A DNA stretch of 64,000 nucleotides from Zasmidium citrigriseum (lineage: Eukaryota > Ascomycota > Dothideomycetes > Mycosphaerellales > Mycosphaerellaceae), in assembly GCA_002786025.1 (NCBI GenBank), contig NHNW01000014.1, positions 826,904-890,903 of the forward strand, read 5' to 3'. The position numbers and the translations under genes were made by a program. Below the pieces are notes generated by a model. That model did no database searches. It saw nothing but the letters and a program-made list of their open reading frames with translations, and was not told the DNA's origin. This document shows positions 9,679-20,454 of this stretch, in pieces (the stretch's first letter is position 1; every line of letters begins with the position of its first letter).

Positions 9679-10165
9679 GGCTGCGGACAGAAGCGCTCAC
9701 GAACCTGGAGCTTCGAAAAGTAACTGGCGATGGAACGAGGACACCTGAGAAGCGGAAACACAAGACCCGGCTCCACACGGAAGAGGACAAGAACTTGTGT
9801 TCAAGAGACATGTGCTTTGAAAATGGCACTATCTGGAGATGGCGCAAATAATCTACAGGGACTGTTCTCCCTAGCACGTGCAGGAGCGAAGTGGGGATAT
9901 CAAGAGACATCCGCTTGTCTGCGGTTACATGTATACAACAGACCGGGATTCATTGGCCAATTCTTCCGCTTCGGGCAAGCTCCGCCCGAGATCCTTGCAA
10001 CATCAATATGGAAGATCTGAGGAACGAATTCAACACACTGCAAGCCAAGACGCCAGACTTCCGATTCTCATGATCCAAGGAACGAGATGAGAAGTATATG
10101 TATCAACTAAATTTACCAGCTGTACAACCGTTGTGTCCCTCCTTTCCCCTCCACTATCGTCCACC
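9679..10165. other. Intergenic, no gene seen
   Basis: Spacer between two plus-strand genes. It holds the promoter and leader of the GH105 gene; the short frames are not supported. Confidence 0.5.
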
Positions 10166-11366
10166 ATGACGAAACTCACCATTCTTCTTCCCCTCTGCGC
10201 CACCGCAGTAACAGCCCTGACTCCTGAGCAATACCTCCTCTGGACCGCAGACTCATTCCTCCAACGTGATGTAGACAAAGACTACCGCTACCAAACCGCT
10301 GTCCTCTACGAGGGCTACCAAGCGGCCATCGCTCTCCCATCTCCAAACCAAACCTACATCGACTGGTATCAAGCTCAAATCGACGGCATCCTCTTCCCCA
10401 ATGGCAGCATCATCGACTGGAACTACACCTACTACTCTCTGGACGACTACCGCATCGGCAACAACTTTCTCTACTGGTATGCCCGCACCAACGACACCAA
10501 ATACAAGACTGGCGCCTCGATCATCCGCGAGCAATTGAACCGACACCCGCAGAACGCTGAGGGTGGTTTCTTCCATCGTTATCCGATCTACACGGATCAA
10601 ATGTGGCTGGATGGAATCTTCATGGCAGATACGTTCTATGCGAAGTGGACGAACTGGTTCGACGCAGAGAACGCCACTGCTTGGGACCATATCGAGACGC
10701 AGTTTGACAACATTGAGAAGCATTGCAGGAACCAAACGACTGGATTATTGGTGCATGGCTACGATGAGAGCAAGACGGCCGTTTGGGCGGATCCTGTCAC
10801 CGGGGCGGCGCCGCATGTCTGGTCGAGAGCTGTGGGCTGGTACATGATCGCACTGTTGGAAGTCATTCCGCTATTCCCGGAAAGCCATGCTGGAAAGCAG
10901 AAGTTGACGGAATACTTCACTACGCTCGCCGCGGCCATCAAAGAGTACCAAGATGAGAGCTCGGGCGGCTGGTGGCTGGTCATGGAGGAGCCTTACCCAG
11001 GCATGGAAGGCAACTACATCGAAAGCAGTGCCAGCGCCATGTTCACGTATGGCTTGTTTAAGGGTATCAGTGATGGCTATCTCAAGGAGGAGGAATACTG
11101 TGCTACGGCGCACAAGGCGTATGAGGGTTTGACGAGCAAGTTTGTCGTGGAAAATGCCAATGGAACGATGAGTTGGGAGGGCACGGTTGAGGTGGGGAGT
11201 CTGAGTGGGAATGCGACTTATGAGGTGAGTATCAAATCGATCTGTTGAGATGGAGGCTGACTTGTTCGCATAGTATTACATCGGCGTTCCGCTTGCCACG
11301 AACGACTACAAGGGCGTTGGACCGTTCATGCTGGCTAGTCAGCCATATCTTCGTTCGACGTCGTAG
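10166..11366 (+). CDS. GH105 family unsaturated rhamnogalacturonyl/glucuronyl hydrolase
   Basis: Two exons (10166-11224 and 11274-11366) give 383 residues. The ATG at 10166 opens a signal peptide (MTKLTILLPLCATAVTALTP), so the enzyme is secreted. The body matches the GH105 (YteR-like) alpha/alpha barrel: motifs RYPIYTDQMWLDGIFMADTF, LLVHGYDESK, HVWSRAVGWYMIALLEVIP and GNYIESSASAMFTYGLFKG are characteristic, and the Asp in QMWLDG is a candidate catalytic acid. Family members remove the unsaturated sugar left after rhamnogalacturonan or pectin lyase action. Several N-glycosylation sequons are present. The 49-bp intron begins GTGAGT; the last exon adds YYIGVPLATNDYKGVGPF, which is typical of the family's C terminus. 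It suggests the ability to use plant cell-wall material. Confidence 0.92.
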
Positions 11367-11518
11367 GAATGACGCCCGACTGATGGTCGTTGGATTGTAG
11401 GGCATGTATAGCTCAGAAACGGATGCCACAAGATACATTCAGCCTCAATCTCAAGCAGATCTTTCCATTGATCTTGATGTCAGTAGAAAACCCCCTGGAT
11501 GTCAGCAGAAGCCATTTC

Positions 11519-12794
11519 CTATCCATTTACATTCCCCGTCAATCCCAAATAATTCCACGAAGCACAATTACTATTGAAAACCGTCACATCCGGTGGATAG
11601 TTCAGATTCGCCTTGAACCACGCTTGCATACTATTCCCCGCACAAGTTCCATTGTCCGGAAGGTACATACACCACTTCCCACCCGTCGACCACTCCGCCA
11701 GTGCGCAAGGCGGGTCCATCGTCAAGCAAGCCGCGCAGCACTCGTATGCATTCTGAGGAGCGGGTGAGCCCTGGTATGCCACGAAGGAGGAGCCGCCGGT
11801 GTATGTTTGGGATTGGTAGAAGGCTCCTCCGTCGACGATGTCGACCATGTTGTTTTGTGCACATGCGGCGTAGTAAGTTGGCTGGGTTTGTTCGATTGTT
11901 GTAGTGGTTGTGGCGGTGTAGGAGTCGACGAAGGTGCTCTTGAATTTTGTGCGCTCGGATGTGACGGTGGCCTGGGGACATTGTCAGTTGAATTCTTGTT
12001 CAGATATGCTGGAGGCTCGAACTTACTACTGTATCTGCAAATGTCGTCGAGGGCGCGGTCGTAACCGTGACTTTGACCTTTTTGGTTACGTCTGGGCCCT
12101 GATTGAGCGAGAGTCAGCAGGAGGAAAAGGCAATCAGAAAATGTGAGCCTACGGTCACGGTAATGAGAGATCCCTTGATGCTCACGGTCTTGGCTGGCGT
12201 TTTCGTCGTCGTTACTGTTGTCGCAGCGCCGGTCTGGATATAGGCATCGCAAAGAATGAAGTTCGGATACTGAGGATCTTGTCGACGCTCCAGGGCTGCA
12301 GGCGTTGCGGCGGCAGCATCACCAAAAGGTACTCCACGCTTCACTGGGTCTTGCCTCGATCGGCTGGCGGGATGACCTTGTGCATTAAGATAGTCTGCTA
12401 GCGGCGTGAAGCCAGCACTTGGGGCGATGGTCGTCGTCGGAAGCGTTTGAGGGAGTAGTGATGTGACGGTCGAAACTCTATAGATTGTACCTGTCTTGGT
12501 GCTTATTACGTTGATGTAGGTTGTTGTGGTGCTGGTGGCAGAGACTACGCTGGCGGTCTGTGTGACAGTTCCGATTGTGGTTGTTGTAGTGTTGGCGAGG
12601 GTCGTTGTTTTGTCGGGCAACGTGGTCGTTGTCGTATCTTGGTACGTTTTGGTGTAAGTCTTGAAAATGGTCGTCGTTTGTGTATTCCAATATGTCTTGA
12701 TCTCCGATGTCGACGTGCTTAGAGAGATCGTCTGGCATGAAGACGACGCCGCCAGGGCAGTTCCAAGAAGTCCGAGGATTGGGAAGAGTATCAT
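11519..12794 (-). CDS. Thr-rich secreted surface protein with Cys-rich C-terminal (PAN/Apple-like) region
   Basis: Three exons (12794-12153, 12098-12027, 11971-11519), all phase 0, give 388 residues. A signal peptide (MILFPILGLLGTALA) is followed by a long Thr/Ser-rich tract, likely O-glycosylated. Two dibasic sites (KR and RR) near residues 155-170 resemble Kex2 cleavage sites that could separate a pro-region. After a second Thr-rich stretch, the C-terminal 110 residues contain six or more cysteines in a compact block (YECCAACLTMDPPCALAEW, then WCMYLPDNGTC), like the PAN/Apple-type modules seen in fungal secreted proteins. No GPI signal or transmembrane helix is evident. It is probably a wall-associated or extracellular binding protein; ligand unknown. 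Confidence 0.72.
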
Positions 12795-13567
12795 TTCGTG
12801 AGATCGTGATTCCTGGGCATTTGGTCTGGGGCAGACAGTGCCAACATATATTGGCCCGCGGCATCGACATCGAGTTGTAGGCGATGTTCAGTCAGCCTCA
12901 ATGACAGCCATGTCGCCTGTTCCGCCACGCTATTGCCTTGGCGGCCATTTGATAGGTCTGTAACGAGTGACTGCCGGTACTTCTGGTCAGCTTCCTGCAA
13001 TCTATAAGCCTTCCGATACAAGTGCAGGTATGGCACCACCTCGATCGACTGACCATGAAGCCGGCACGTGGCAGATTCCTTCACGGCCATGGTCTGCATG
13101 ATCCTGTCCACTCTGGCTGGCCGTTCAACACCCGAAAGTCTTTTGCATATATTGCGATAAGGTCCGGTTTTTCTTTGGGGCAAGGAATGCTAGTACGTAG
13201 GGTCAGCGCTCCTCCAAACACCTGTCGCAGCGTTGTAAAGCTTATACGACACAGCGGCGTGGCTGGGCTTAGCTTCGCTTTTACGGAGATCTAGATGCTG
13301 GAGGCTTAGCATAGACTTTGAAAATACTCACAGTACAGAACGCCTCCGATTCCTTTGAAAACCAAAGTGCGCGGCTCTCACCAATCATTTTGACTTGCTG
13401 TTGACGGACGTAGTAATTTGAGGCGAGGTGAAGTGCATAATCTGCCGTAGAAGTCGCTTCGTTGAGAGCGATGTATTGTCTTCATCTGATGAACTCGTCT
13501 ATATCTATGCGATCAGTGTAGAATGCAACAGCGACTCATCCAATCGAGCTCTAATTTATCGGTGCTT
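12795..13567. other. Intergenic, no gene seen
   Basis: Promoter side of the Thr-rich protein gene and 3' side of the HAD phosphatase gene. The small frames on both strands are not supported. Confidence 0.45.
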
Positions 13568-14616
13568 TCACTTCGCCTGGCCGTTCAGACCGGCAGCACC
13601 CTTCTGATAGGCCTCATAGCCCTGCTTGGCAGCATCGTGGACAGAGATCTCGCCGGCGTGGATCTTCTTGACCACCTTGAGGATATCCGACCAGTCTTCA
13701 AAGACTGTGAATGGCACATTCTCCTTCGCGCAGTATCTAATGAGATCTGGAAGAGTTAGCTCCGAATTGTATCGTCGGTAGTGCATCCACTCACCATGTC
13801 CCTTCTTCGCAAAGAGCAGGTCGGTCTCCTTGGCAGCGCTCAAATCCGAGACGCCATCACCGGCGTAGAAGAGCGTAGGCCTCTGCTCTTTTGGCAGATT
13901 GGCATACGGCCGAATGGTCAGAGACTTGTCATGTCCAAAACCGCTGTCATCGTGGTATTTGATCTGCCAGCCGCCTTCCTGGTCAATAGACTTGCCCGGA
14001 CGAGCCTCGACTTCGTTGCTGATGATGTCAAGCTTGTCGTGATCAGGTCCGATAAGGTTCTTGAGGATAGCACGAATGATGGGCTCCATGCCGGAAGAGA
14101 CGACGACAGTTGGGATCTCATTCTTCAAAGCCCACTGGAAGTATTCCTGGAAGCCTGGATCGAGCTTGATGTTTTGCACCAGGTAGTCGATGCATTCTGG
14201 GAAAGGTTTGGTGACCGAGTCCATCATCTTTCTGAAGGAGTCGCGGAAAGTATCCTTGCCCTCGAGGACGTCTCGGTTTCCTTGGCGACGCTTGTCACCA
14301 CCGAAACCTATGTTGTCTGTCTACATTGTCGGTCAATCAGGCTCGTCCCGTGATCAAATGGCTTGACTTACCATGAAGTCATTGCTGTCCTGCAGCGTGA
14401 TAGTTCCATCGAAGTCAGTGAAACTGAAGATAGGTCAGTATATGATCACATGTCTCTCGCAGAGCTCGGGCGTAAAGCATAGCGAGGTCGCCTTCATATC
14501 GCTTGTCTTTCGCGAGATATGGCTACCCCCCTCCCTATCAGTATGACGTACAAGATGAACTTCGGGTCCTTGAATGGGAACTTCAACGCTGGAAGTTCAG
14601 GCTGCGACGATCCCAT
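13568..14616 (-). CDS. HAD-superfamily small-molecule phosphatase
   Basis: Four exons (14616-14552, 14423-14372, 14320-13795, 13746-13568) give 273 residues. Splicing assembles the nucleophile motif FFTDFDGTIT across the first exon join; motif II is the serine of VVVSSGME, and motif IV is FYAGDGVSDLSAA. This arrangement matches the phosphoserine-phosphatase-like branch that includes yeast YNL010W/Pyp1 and bacterial MtnX-type enzymes. It is likely a cytosolic phosphatase for a small phosphorylated metabolite; the natural substrate cannot be read from sequence. Introns have GTACGT, GTAAGT and GTGAGT donors. The last intron (13747-13794) is 48 bp and in frame, so an unspliced prediction would carry 16 spurious residues. 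Confidence 0.88.
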
Positions 14617-15940
14617 CTTGCCGGTATTCAGATAGTTCTCTCGGAAGATGTTCTTAGAGGACGGGAAATGTGGTGGTGGAGGAGGTCAACGTTGCTGAGA
14701 TGCGGCTCAAAAAAACTGCCTGAAGCCGATCTCTCCCAATTGGGACTCCCGAGCGCTTCGACACTGTCCGTGCGTTCGTCGCGCGCATAAGTGCGGGTGC
14801 TGCCGCTGGTCGTTATTGCGTGTAATTGTCGTGCTGACTGGCCCCTGTCCTATCCACCAACTCAACTTGCTCATCCCTGAGCTGCTTATTTGCACGACAA
14901 CTTCCATCTCGAACTACAGCATCATGCATCAATCTCACCAGCACAATGGTTTCCAGTGCGGATACCGCCCTGACCGAGGCACGGAGCTCTAATAAGGACG
15001 CCGCATCGCGCCGAGTTGCACAGATCTCTGCCGGCGATGCCATGAAGCAAGCCTTCCTGGAGCATACGCAATTCCAGAGCCATCCAATGCGAGAAAAGGT
15101 GATGAGCAGTATTACTGACCAAGCTGAAGGTGATTCAAGGTCAACTTCACACGTCTGGAAGAACGTGACAGCAGAGCAGCCTTGAGAGAGAAAAGTTCGC
15201 TTTCCGATCAAGGACGTTGCGCGATTGTCTGCTGCATCGAATAACGAACACCCAAGGTCGACAAGGTTTGGTGCTGTGACCTGGGATCCGGATTCTATGT
15301 CAACTTCCAAGTTACTCACTTGCCGTCGCTGCAAGACATGACCATCACGGGTCTAGTACGAAGGATCACGATGTGTTCGCAGGATTCGCAGGGATCGAAA
15401 CTCTGTCTCCGACAGCTCCCCAGTCCGCGGAACAACCAGACATGCGATTTCAGTTGAACTTTGTATCTAAACCGGCTTTTCTTCAACTACATTGGTCTTG
15501 ACAGAGTCGGCACGAGCACCGCATTCCTTAATTATCTCCTTACCATCTCTATGTGACCGCTTGGTCGAGTTCTTCCAATCCTGCCCATGCTGGCGTCACG
15601 TCATGCGTCCCGACGCCACATTTGGAGCCTTGCCGCTCGTGGCTAACATCTGCCATTGATGATGCTCAATTGGCTCACTGTGCATTACCCGTCGCTAATT
15701 ATTGCAAGGCACGCAGTTCTCGACTGTCCAACATGGAAACGGGAGAGTCATGACGTTCATCAACAGCGTCGCAACTGGCTTTGATAAGTCTGCTGTGTCG
15801 AAGCTGGGTGAAAATGGACAGATAGACCTTTATTACCTAGAATCCTAGTCGCTGCCCCGGCAGGCCTCTAGTCGAAGGCAAGCACACGCCAAACATCTGA
15901 GAGAGAGTTATTGTGCGCCACAGCACGGCCACAAGTCAAC
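14617..15940. other. Intergenic between divergent genes, no gene supported
   Basis: About 1.3 kb separating the HAD gene (minus) and the aquaporin gene (plus). Frames up to 173 codons exist but read as composition noise. No repeats were noticed. Confidence 0.45.
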
Positions 15941-17199
15941 ATGAATATTAACGTAGGTAGCGTGCCACTACATCAAGGCCAGAGCTAACTTCACGTGGTT
16001 GTACAGAGACCTCTTCCCGGTGCTGCCATCGCCTTACCTTTCACCAAGGCCGCAAACCCTCTTCGTCGCCAGGAGATCGCAAACGATGACGCCGCAGTCC
16101 GTATCCCTTTCGCACGTCGACTGCCGAACAACATACGCAACCACGTTGTGGCCGTGATAGGCGAATATGTTGGTACCGTGCTATTTCTGTTCTTCGCGCT
16201 AGGAGGAACTCAGGTCGCAAACAATATACCAACATCATCGGGTATGAGCATCCAACAAGTCGGGAGTAACCCACAGCAGCTACAATTCATCGCTCTGAGT
16301 TTTGGATTCTCCCTCGCGGTCAACGCTTGGGTCTTCTTCCGGATCAGTGGAGGTAAGATATGCCGAGAATCAGTGAGATGGATGGGAGAGTCTAATGAAC
16401 AATCTGCCTCGCAGGACTGTTCAATCCAGCCGTCACCTTCGGCATGGCACTGATTGGGGCTGTCCCATGGGTCAGAGCCGCCTTACTTTTCGTTGCTCAG
16501 ATCCTTGCGGGCATGACCGCAGCGGGTCTCATTGCTTGCATGCTGCCTGGCCCTCTTACAGTGCAGACTGAGCTGGGAGGTGGTACCTCCGTTGCGCAAG
16601 GTCTCTTCCTCGAGATGATGTTGACGGCGGAACTCGTCTTCACCATCTTCATGTTGGCGGCTGAAAAGCACAGAGGAACATTCATCGCCCCTGTCGGGAT
16701 TGGTCTTTCGCTCTTCGTTGCGGAGCTTGTTGGCGTTTACTTCACTGGAGGCTCGCTCAACCCGGCTCGAAGCTTCGGCCCTGCTGTAGTAAACGCCAAC
16801 TTCCATGGCTACCATTGGATCTATTGGGTCGGTCCATTGCTAGGATCAGTTCTGGCCGCGGCATTCTACAAACTCATCAAGGCGCTGGAGTACGAGACTG
16901 CCAATCCTGATCAAGACGCTGCGGGTCAGAATGGAGGGAACTTGGAACTGCCGACAAGCAAGACTGCCATCATTCCAACAACGTCACACACGATGCAATC
17001 ATTCGCTGGCGGCGATTTCCATTCAAACACAGCATTCGATTCGCCGCCGATGGCAGATGTGCCCGGTCACCTGCGAACACCGGCTAATGGTGGTGTCCGT
17101 TCCAACTATTCTGCTGCGGCCTCGCCGGGAATGGCACCGATGACGGAAGAAATATCTCATCCAGTTGAACGGAGAGTATCTGAGGGAAGGAACCACTAG
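15941..17199 (+). CDS. Aquaporin/aquaglyceroporin (MIP family)
   Basis: Exons 16007-16352 and 16415-17199 are clear; a 12-bp first exon at 15941-15952 (ATG AAT ATT AAC, then a GTAGGT donor) supplies a start codon and is an inference. Together they give 380 residues. Both pore motifs are present: FNPAVTFG, completed only by splicing at 16352/16415, and LNPARSFGP. The N-terminal helix reads VAVIGEYVGTVLFLFFALGG. Six membrane segments fit the family. The C-terminal 110 residues are a hydrophilic Ser/Pro-rich tail, common in fungal aquaporins and probably regulatory. The second NPA box followed by RS resembles water-selective orthodox aquaporins, but selectivity cannot be settled from this alone. 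It is likely a plasma-membrane protein. Confidence 0.88.
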
Positions 17200-17523
17200 T
17201 AGACCCAGTTTCAGGAACACATATCTCGGCTAGCTTCTACGGCATTGCGTCTGCAAAATGTACATACAGAAAAATGAATGGTCGCACCATGTACATAGCC
17301 ACGAAATACTTGTACATTTGCTGACTTCGAAGTCACTCAGGTACATCTCCCATGATTAGAGCGATACGGCAGCTCGGTCCTTCCCGATCAGGGACTCACC
17401 GAGTCCCCTCTTGAGGCCCTGGACCATGCTTGCAGTAGCCCACGAAAGTGATGATCGAATTGTCGTGGAACATCTTGACGAAATCATCGAGGTCTTCATT
17501 TTCTCTACACACACTCCCTCACC
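17200..17523. other. Intergenic, nothing recognised
   Basis: Spacer between two plus-strand genes; presumed terminator of the aquaporin gene and promoter of the enoyl-CoA isomerase gene. Confidence 0.45.
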
Positions 17524-18309
17524 ATGGCGTACAGACACCTGAGCATCGAGCGTCGAGAAGGCGATATCTTCATCATAACCCTGCAGAAACCGCCCCAGAA
17601 CCGACTGAACGTGGAGGCATGTCAGGAGCTCAGAAGAGCCTACAGAAGTACGCCTTATCGTTGCCTCGCGCTTGGAAGCACGGTCTAATCTTGTGAACTC
17701 GTTCCAGGCATCGAAGCCACGCTTGGCGAAGACACCGAAGGCGCCGTGATCCTCAAAGGCAACGACGACAGATACTTCTGCACCGGTCTCGACCTAGACG
17801 AAAGAGACACCAACCGCTTCGCATCTAGCGATGGCTTCTATCCACTCCTGGCCACCATTCTCGACTTCCCGTTTCCAACTATCGCTCTCATCACCGGTCA
17901 TGTCTTCGGCGGTGCCTGTTTGCTGACCCTCGCACACGACTATCGTGTCATGAACTCCAAAAGGGGTTACTGGTCGATGCCGCCCGTGAATGCTGGACTG
18001 CATCACCCAGGTATGGGGACGTTACTCAGGGCAAAGTTGCAGCCGGCGGTCAGAAGGAAGGTATTGCTTGAGGCTCATCGGTATCGAGCGGAGGAGGCTT
18101 TGCGGGACGGTATTGTTGATGCTGCGGAGCCGCCGGAGAGGATGTTGGAGGCGGCGCTGCAGATGGCCAGGAAGTGGAAGTCGAAGGCCAAGATGGGTGT
18201 CTATGGTGTTTTGAGGAATGAGCTGGTGGGCGAGGCGTTGAAAGCGTATCAGAGTATTAGTTATGTCCATCACAAGGAGACTGCGAGGGAGGCTAAGGTC
18301 AAGCTGTGA
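17524..18309 (+). CDS. Enoyl-CoA isomerase/hydratase (crotonase family, ECI-like)
   Basis: Two exons (17524-17647 and 17708-18309) give 241 residues. Crotonase features are present: the CoA-binding/oxyanion segment DDRYFCTGLDLDE and the second oxyanion loop GHVFGGACLLTLAHDYRVM. The following SMPPVNAGLHHPGMGTLLR and the RYRAEEALRDGIVDA stretch resemble delta3,delta2-enoyl-CoA isomerases of the plant/fungal ECI type more than mitochondrial hydratases. It would handle unsaturated acyl-CoA in beta-oxidation. The C terminus is AKVKL, not a canonical peroxisomal PTS1, so localisation is open. It is transcribed convergently with the SKL-ending acyl-CoA synthetase 168 bp away and belongs to the putative catabolic block. 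Confidence 0.87.
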
Positions 18310-18477
18310 TGAACGTGTTTCGAATTAGTACAGCTTGGGCTCGGAGAGTTGTAGCCAGTCTGAAGAGCAGAGTACGTATCGGCATTGGTCTTGAAGTGGT
18401 CGAATTTCAAGGTCAGATAAGCGTCTGGCTCCTTATATCAATTTCGGAGGGAGGATCAAAGATGGGCTCGAGCAACC

Positions 18478-20227
18478 TCAGAGTTTACTCTGCTTCTTTC
18501 TCGGCTTCCAACGCTGAACATCCACACGGCCCTCGAGCGGGAAAAGCTCCTTCACAAGCACCTTCTTCATGACCTTGCCGGTCGAATTCTTTCGCAGCTC
18601 TGGTACAATCCGCAGAAGGGTGGCTACACGACAGTCAGCATACCTGCCACCAAGTCTTTCGAAGATCAGTTAGCTCACGCATCTTATATCCAGCAAGACT
18701 CTCTCTCAAGTCCTTTCTAAGCTCCTCGATCGTCAAAGACTCCCTCAAGTCCTGCCTCAAAACAATAGCAGCAGCAACTCTCTGTCCAAACTCCTCATCC
18801 TCCGTTCCAACAACCATAACCTCAGAAACGTACTCCAATCCCAGAATCTCGCGCTCGATATCCAATGCCGAGAGTTTATACCCACCAGACTTGATGATAT
18901 CAATGGACGCCCTGCCAAGAATGAAGTAAAACTTGCCTTCCCTCCGTGCGATGTCGCCAGTCTTGAAGTACCCTTCTTCGTCCATAGACTCTTTCGTAGC
19001 TTCGTCGTCGAACAAGTACTTGTTGAACATGATCGGTCCTCTGACCAGAACCTCTCCTTCGTCTCCGCCGGAGAGCTTCAGATCGATGCCAGGGGACTTG
19101 GTGCCTACAGAGCCGTCGGGGATGTGGCTTTTAGCTAGCCAGGGTGTCACGCAGAAGACGTTGGCAAATTCTGTGCCGCCGTAGCGGGTGAGGATGGGTG
19201 TACCGTTCCTCAAAGCGGTCCACTTCTGTTGCAGTGGTCGAGGTAAGGCGCTTGTTCCGCACAGCATCACTCGGATCCGTCTGGCTCCTTGTACGTACTC
19301 GTCCACGCTCGGTGATTGACAAAGATTCTGCTCGTAGTATTGCATGAGTCTCATGTAGATGGTAGGTACACCGGAGAAAACGTCTAAGTCGCCTTTCTTG
19401 ATCCGCTCCCAGGTCCACGCTGTGTCGAAGCCGCCACTCCTGAATTCAATCGTCCCGCCGCCCCAGAGAAATGGCAGGAGAGTGACTGTGATCCCAGTTG
19501 CATGATGCACAGGCAATGTATGAAGAACGAGGTCGCCTTCGTGTATGCCATGCTGATCAGCAAATTGCGTGGCCACATCGTACAGGAAGCCCCTTCGTTT
19601 GACTCCGCCCTTAGGAGGGCCCGTAGTCCCTGACGTGAAGATAACGTATGCAGACTTGTTGAGGTCCATGTATCTACCCGAAGAAATCTGGAAGTCTTCT
19701 GGCGAGAGTGTTGCGTTCATGATGAACGGTCGAATCCGTATCGATCGAAAAGATGCGTTGGGGTTCTCTTCTATGAGAGCAGTCTCCAACCCTTCACCAA
19801 GCTTCAGACACCGGTCCGCGGTCAAGACAGCGACCGCTCTTGATTTGGTTGCGAAGTAGATTGCCTCTTTTACTGGCAGATCCGGTGATATTGGAACAAC
19901 AACAGCTCCCAGTGCTATGAGTGCCAGAAAGCCAACCACGAACTCATACCCGGCAGGGCCAAGCAAAAGAACGTGGACTTCTTCGTCCTCGATCTTCGAG
20001 AGCAGATTCGATCCAAGTTGTTGCTGCAATGCATTTCGAAGGCAAAGGACGTCCGTGAGTAATTGCGTGTATGATGCCGTGAATCCAAAGGTCACATCGC
20101 GGACTGCTAGTAGTGGTTTCTGAGCCAATCTGACGAGGCGACTGAAGAGGAAGAAGTTTGGCAAGACATTGGGTCCAGTGTGAGCTGGGACCACGTCTGT
20201 TCTGTCGAATGGTCGTTGATTTGGCAT
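18478..20227 (-). CDS. Acyl-CoA synthetase (AMP-binding, ACSF3/malonyl-CoA-synthetase-like), PTS1 SKL
   Basis: Two exons (20227-18679 and 18623-18478) give 564 residues. It activates a carboxylic acid to its CoA ester via an acyl-adenylate. The P-loop is YVIFTSGTTGPPKGG; later motifs are TRYGGTEF (A5-like), GYFKTGDIA (A7), KSGGYKLSALDIE (A8) and the catalytic-lysine region RKNSTGKVMKK (A10). The A10 lysine and the terminal SKL are both encoded by the short last exon, so correct splicing is needed for activity and for peroxisomal import. Overall similarity is to the ACSF3/MatB-like branch (malonate or other short/medium acids), but substrate is not readable. It shares a 227-bp divergent spacer with the MFS gene. 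Confidence 0.88.
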
Positions 20228-20454
20228 CGTGTGAATCGTCTCTTAGCCTTGTCGTCAAGGTCCAAGGATTCGTGTTAGTTTGTGTCAATAGAGGATTGTT
20301 ATTGTCCTAATGATCTAGGCAAGGCTCAAAGAATTGTCCAGTATAGGTGCTTTGCAGTGGTCGTTTTCTCGCCAAGGCTATCAAGACAAGTGGTCCGTCG
20401 ACCTGTTGCCACAGGCTTGATCTCAACGGCCCACAGTGCCGATTTCTCCTCACC
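20228..20454. promoter_or_regulatory. Putative bidirectional promoter between acyl-CoA synthetase and MFS transporter
   Basis: A 227-bp spacer between divergent start codons (minus-strand ATG at 20227 and candidate plus-strand ATG at 20455). If the MFS gene starts further downstream the spacer is larger. No defined operator was identified; Zn2Cys6 regulators usually recognise CGG triplets, and proving sites here needs binding data. Confidence 0.4.
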
